Positions 16,122 to 18,717 of a stretch of DNA of 18,717 bases are shown one piece after another. Position 1 is the stretch's first letter, and every line of letters starts with the position of its first letter. This DNA comes from CAIVAT01 sp037141055 (GTDB taxonomy: Bacteria > Bacteroidota > Bacteroidia > Bacteroidales > FEN-979), in the NCBI GenBank assembly GCA_037141055.1, contig JBAXDH010000069.1, forward strand, positions 1 through 18,717. The letters are read 5' to 3'. Below the pieces are notes generated by a model. The model was not told the DNA's origin, searched no databases, and saw nothing but the letters and a program-made list of their open reading frames with translations. The position numbers and the translations under genes are program-made.

Positions 16122-17153
16122 ATGAAATACAACATATTGGGCAATACCGGCGTCCTGGTTTCAGAGCTCTGCCTTGGCGCGATGACATTCGGAGGCCGGG
16201 GATTCTGGAAACCGATCGGGGAACTTCCGCAGGAAGAGGTTGATCAGATGGTCAGAACGGCCATTGACAACGGAATAAATTTTATCGACACTGCCAATGT
16301 CTATTCCGAAGGACTCTCGGAGATCATGACCGGCAAGGCACTGCAATCGCTCGGGATCAGCAGGCAGGAAATTTTCCTGGCCACCAAGGTACGGGGAAGG
16401 ATGGGGCCGGGCCCGAACCAGGTCGGGTTGTCGCGGCTGCACATCATCGATTCCGTCAATGACAGCCTGGTACGGCTGGGGATGTCGCACATCGACCTGC
16501 TCTATATCCATGGAGTTGACCCGGTTACTCCGTTGGAGGAGACCATGCGTGGTTTGGAGGAGGTGGTCAGGGCCGGCAAGGTCCGGTATCTCGGTATCAG
16601 CAATCATCCTGCCTGGATGGTGGTAAAAGCCAATGAATATGCAGGTAAAATGGGCTGGACAAAGTTTGTCGCTCTTCAAAATTATTATTCCATTGCCGGC
16701 AGGGACATCGAGCGTGAAATCGTTCCGATGGCGCTCAGCGAGGGGCTGGGTATAATGCCCTGGAGTCCGCTGGCAGGCGGCTTCCTGTCGGGTAAATTCA
16801 CGCGGGAACAGCAAAAAGCAGGGAACAGCCGCAGGGATGAGTTCGATTTCCCGCCGCTGAATAAAGAAAAGGCTTTCGTCATTATAGACACAATGGCTGA
16901 AATTGCCGCCCGGCACGGGGTTTCGGTTGCCCGGGTGGCGCTGGCCTGGACGCTCAGGAAACCCGGTGTGACCAGCATTATCACCGGTGCCAAAAGGCAT
17001 GAACAGCTGCTAGATAATATTGCATCCACCAAATTGCAGTTGTCTGATGATGACATGAAAATGCTGGACCAGGTCAGCGGTCTGGAAAAGGAATACCCGG
17101 GGTGGATGGTGGAGAGGCAGATTGCAGGCAGGTTCCCTGATCCAATTGCATAA
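16122..17153 (+). CDS. Aldo/keto reductase (first of a pair)
   Basis: A 343-residue cytosolic NADPH-dependent oxidoreductase of the AKR superfamily. It begins with the typical hairpin MKYNILGNTGVLVSELCLG. The catalytic tetrad is complete: D56 and Y61 in FIDTANVYSEG, K89 in LATKVRG, and H130 in DLLYIHGVD. Later motifs are YLGISNHPAWMV, ALQNYYSI, GIMPWSPLAGGFLSGK and the nucleotide-binding IITGAKRHEQL. Length and the loop around 90-105 suggest a YajO/Tas-like subgroup, but the carbonyl substrate cannot be named. It is divergent from the C39-like gene and 49 bp upstream of a second, clearly different AKR. Confidence 0.93.
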   Translation: MKYNILGNTGVLVSELCLGAMTFGGRGFWKPIGELPQEEVDQMVRTAIDNGINFIDTANVYSEGLSEIMTGKALQSLGISRQEIFLATKVRGRMGPGPNQVGLSRLHIIDSVNDSLVRLGMSHIDLLYIHGVDPVTPLEETMRGLEEVVRAGKVRYLGISNHPAWMVVKANEYAGKMGWTKFVALQNYYSIAGRDIEREIVPMALSEGLGIMPWSPLAGGFLSGKFTREQQKAGNSRRDEFDFPPLNKEKAFVIIDTMAEIAARHGVSVARVALAWTLRKPGVTSIITGAKRHEQLLDNIASTKLQLSDDDMKMLDQVSGLEKEYPGWMVERQIAGRFPDPIA

Positions 17154-17156
17154 AAA

Positions 17157-17164
17157 TAACTTCG
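17157..17164 (+). promoter_or_regulatory. Weak -7-like box before the second aldo/keto reductase
   Basis: TAACTTCG differs from TAnnTTTG at one base and lies 38 bp before the ATG at 17203. The 49-bp spacer otherwise holds only AT-rich sequence. Read-through from the first reductase gene is at least as likely. Confidence 0.2.
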
Positions 17165-17202
17165 ACTGCAAAATAAGTCATCAATAATAAATACCACATA
17201 TT

Positions 17203-18180
17203 ATGAACAACATCAATCCGCTGCGCCCCCTTGGGAAATCCGGTCTCATGATCACACCGGTTGGCCTTGGCTGCTGGCAGTTCAGTAAACGGCAAAACCT
17301 GGCAGGAAAAATCTGGCCGGCATTGGATGACGATTCCATCAGCCGGATTGTAAAATCCAGCATCGAAGGCGGCATCAGCTGGTTCGATACTGCCGAGATC
17401 TACGGCAATGGCGCATCCGAAAAAGCACTGGCCGGGGCGCTGGCTGAAAACGGCAAAAAGCCGGGCGATGTCCTCATCGCCACCAAATGGTGGCCGATGT
17501 TCCGGACCGCTTCAAATATCGCGAAAACCATCGATCAGCGTATTGGTGCGCTGTCACCGTTCCCCATCGATCTGTACCAGGTACACCAGCCGTGGGGATT
17601 CTCGAACGAAAAAGCCGAAATGGAGGCCATGGCAACGCTTGTGAAAGAGAAAAAGATACGGTGTGTCGGGGTCAGTAACTTTTCAGCTGCCAAAATGCGG
17701 TCGGCCTGGGAAACCCTGCAGAAGCAAGGCATTCCGCTGGTTTCAAACCAGGTCCGGTACAGCCTGCTCGACAGGAAAATAGAATCCAATGGTATCCTTC
17801 AAACCGCCAGGGAACTTGGAATAACCATCATCGCCTACTCCCCGTTGGCCCAGGGACTGGTTACCGGGAAATTTCATGAAAACCCGGAACTGCTGAAAAA
17901 TATCGGTATGCGCAGGTACAGTTCGAATTTCAAGCCCGCGGGCCTGGAAAAGAGCGGACCGCTTGTAAAAACAATCGGGGAACTCGCCGTCAACTATGGC
18001 GTTACCACCTCGCAGGTTGCACTTAACTGGATGATCAGTTTCCATGGCGACACCGTTGTTGTTATACCTGGTGCCACCAAAGAGTCACATGCAAAAGAGA
18101 ATACGGGTGCGATGAATTTTCGCCTGAAAGATGATGATCTGGCGCTGCTCGATCAGAAAAGCACCCTGTTCATTTCATGA
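17203..18180 (+). CDS. Aldo/keto reductase (second of a pair)
   Basis: A 325-residue AKR with an intact tetrad: D62 and Y67 in WFDTAEIYGNG, K95 in IATKWWP, and H128 in DLYQVHQP. CVGVSNFSAAKM, NQVRYSLLDR, IIAYSPLAQGLVTGK and the cofactor-binding VVVIPGATKESHAKEN follow in the expected order. Beyond the family motifs it shares little with the preceding reductase, so the two are not a recent duplication and probably act on different substrates. Spacing of 49 bp and a lack of a strong promoter suggest one operon. The substrate is unknown. Confidence 0.92.
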   Translation: MNNINPLRPLGKSGLMITPVGLGCWQFSKRQNLAGKIWPALDDDSISRIVKSSIEGGISWFDTAEIYGNGASEKALAGALAENGKKPGDVLIATKWWPMFRTASNIAKTIDQRIGALSPFPIDLYQVHQPWGFSNEKAEMEAMATLVKEKKIRCVGVSNFSAAKMRSAWETLQKQGIPLVSNQVRYSLLDRKIESNGILQTARELGITIIAYSPLAQGLVTGKFHENPELLKNIGMRRYSSNFKPAGLEKSGPLVKTIGELAVNYGVTTSQVALNWMISFHGDTVVVIPGATKESHAKENTGAMNFRLKDDDLALLDQKSTLFIS

Positions 18181-18385
18181 TTTGGTGGAGATGGTGAAGT
18201 GCTGCCGGAGCGTCACCGCAAGCCGTAAGAACGCGTTCTCGCTATTCCAACGAAATGAGATGCCGATAGTGTAACGGCCATGATACGGAAAATGTTTTAA
18301 TTTCTTTCGGACATCAGTGCTTTTTTGTATTAATTTTATCCTCTCGTGTTAAATTCTTAGTGGGTCGTTTAAAAACAAAACAAGC
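18181..18385. other. Gap after the aldo/keto reductases, with a 12-bp palindrome
   Basis: The gap of 205 bp has no coding signal on either strand. AGAACGCGTTCT (18228-18239) is a perfect palindrome without a hairpin loop or a T-run, so it is not an intrinsic terminator; it could be a protein-binding site or chance. From about 18295 the sequence becomes T-rich, with TAATTTTA at 18331-18338 as a poor -7-like box for the next gene. Confidence 0.4.
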
Positions 18386-18667
18386 ATGAAAAACAAGATT
18401 GTTCCGGGAATATTATTGTTCTGTACCATGTCATTGCTGATTGCCTGCAGCCCGAAGAAAGCTGAACCCGCAGCGGTTGATGCAGACCAGATTAAAAAAG
18501 AAATCCAGACCAGGGAAAATGAATTTGCCGAGACATACAATTCCGGTGAACCTAAAAACATAGGCTATTATGCGGAGGACGCGATTTCCTTTTCTCAAAA
18601 TAAAGCACCATTGACTGGTAAAGCGGCCATCGTGGAATATTTGAAAGCAGGGTTAACTAAATCGTAA
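18386..18667 (+). CDS. Short lipoprotein, probably truncated DUF4440/SnoaL-like (NTF2 fold)
   Basis: A 93-residue product with a lipoprotein signal peptide (VPGILLFCTMSLLIAC-S, lipobox LIAC). The mature part starts like a DUF4440/SnoaL domain: a helix IKKEIQTRENEFAETYNSGE, then IGYYAEDAISFSQNKAPLTG and the helix KAAIVEYLKAGL. Full-length relatives run on for roughly 60 more residues to complete the curved beta-sheet of the cone fold; here a TAA follows immediately. None of the three frames in the remaining 50 bp resembles the missing half, so this is not a simple frameshift. It is likely a 3'-deleted gene; a genuinely short protein is less likely. The last three bases of the window form an ATG that could start another gene. 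Confidence 0.6.
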   Translation: MKNKIVPGILLFCTMSLLIACSPKKAEPAAVDADQIKKEIQTRENEFAETYNSGEPKNIGYYAEDAISFSQNKAPLTGKAAIVEYLKAGLTKS

Positions 18668-18717
18668 CTAATCAGTGGTTGAAAATCTAAGCGTTATTAA
18701 CATTTTTTGCAGTAATG

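Noticed and set aside
16012..16188. 59-residue N-terminal extension of the C39-like lipoprotein
   Set aside because: It overlaps the divergent aldo/keto reductase start and the lipoprotein's own promoter box, and would hide the lipobox.
16161..17000. 279-residue open frame antisense to the first aldo/keto reductase
   Set aside because: It lies fully inside a gene with an intact catalytic tetrad, is rich in His/Pro/Arg as expected for a shadow frame, and shows no domain motif.
16122..18180. The aldo/keto reductase pair as a recent tandem duplication
   Set aside because: Outside the family motifs the two proteins differ in sequence, length and loops.
18228..18239. AGAACGCGTTCT as a transcription terminator
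   Set aside because: The palindrome has no loop and no following T-run, so it cannot form an intrinsic terminator; a 12-bp palindrome can arise by chance.
18715..18717. ATG at the right edge as the start of a further gene
   Set aside because: Nothing of the coding sequence is visible, and the preceding TAACATTTTTTG does not match the -7 box spacing.

Overview
The window comes from a member of the Bacteroidota, most likely an environmental Bacteroidales-like lineage. Three things point there. Four predicted secreted proteins end in Por-type (T9SS type A) sorting domains. Start codons generally lack purine-rich Shine-Dalgarno sequences. Several start-proximal regions carry the Bacteroidota -7 promoter box TAnnTTTG, often as TAnnTTTGC. 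Base composition is moderate in genes and AT-rich in the few real gaps. No rRNA, tRNA, CRISPR array, integrase or transposase was seen.

Layout. (1) 1-4974 holds surface or secreted proteins: the 3' part of an Asp-box (BNR/sialidase-like) protein, a convergent seven-blade YCF48/HCF136-like propeller protein, a relic of an aromatic-rich tandem-repeat protein, and a third secreted protein built of seven ~52-residue repeats. (2) 4998-9556 is a classical regulated efflux locus: a MarR-family regulator divergent from a HlyD/EmrA periplasmic adaptor, an EmrB-type 14-helix MFS pump and a TolC-type outer-membrane channel. Together these three proteins would span both membranes. The 83-bp divergent spacer has a -7 promoter box and a 12-bp direct repeat suited to autoregulation. 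(3) 9615-13154 encodes a 1179-residue modular secreted protein (Big2-like, two FN3-like, three PKD-like, one Ig-like, T9SS tail). It has its own promoter box directly after the tolC stop. (4) On the minus strand, 16011-13166 is a two-gene unit: a C39-like cysteine-peptidase lipoprotein whose stop overlaps (ATGA) the start of a cytoplasmic molybdopterin oxidoreductase. (5) 16122-18180 carries two different aldo/keto reductases in tandem, transcribed divergently from unit 4 with back-to-back -7 boxes. (6) The right edge holds a short lipoprotein that looks like a truncated DUF4440/SnoaL (NTF2-like) protein.

Most of the window is ordinary accessory Bacteroidota chromosome, and I do not see a convincing undescribed multi-gene system. 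The points most worth a second look are the molybdoenzyme, which appears to have alanine where a molybdenum ligand usually sits, and its translational coupling to a peptidase-like lipoprotein. Next come the repeat-protein relic, the direct repeats between marR and emrA, and a run of degenerate heptamers between the pump and channel genes.
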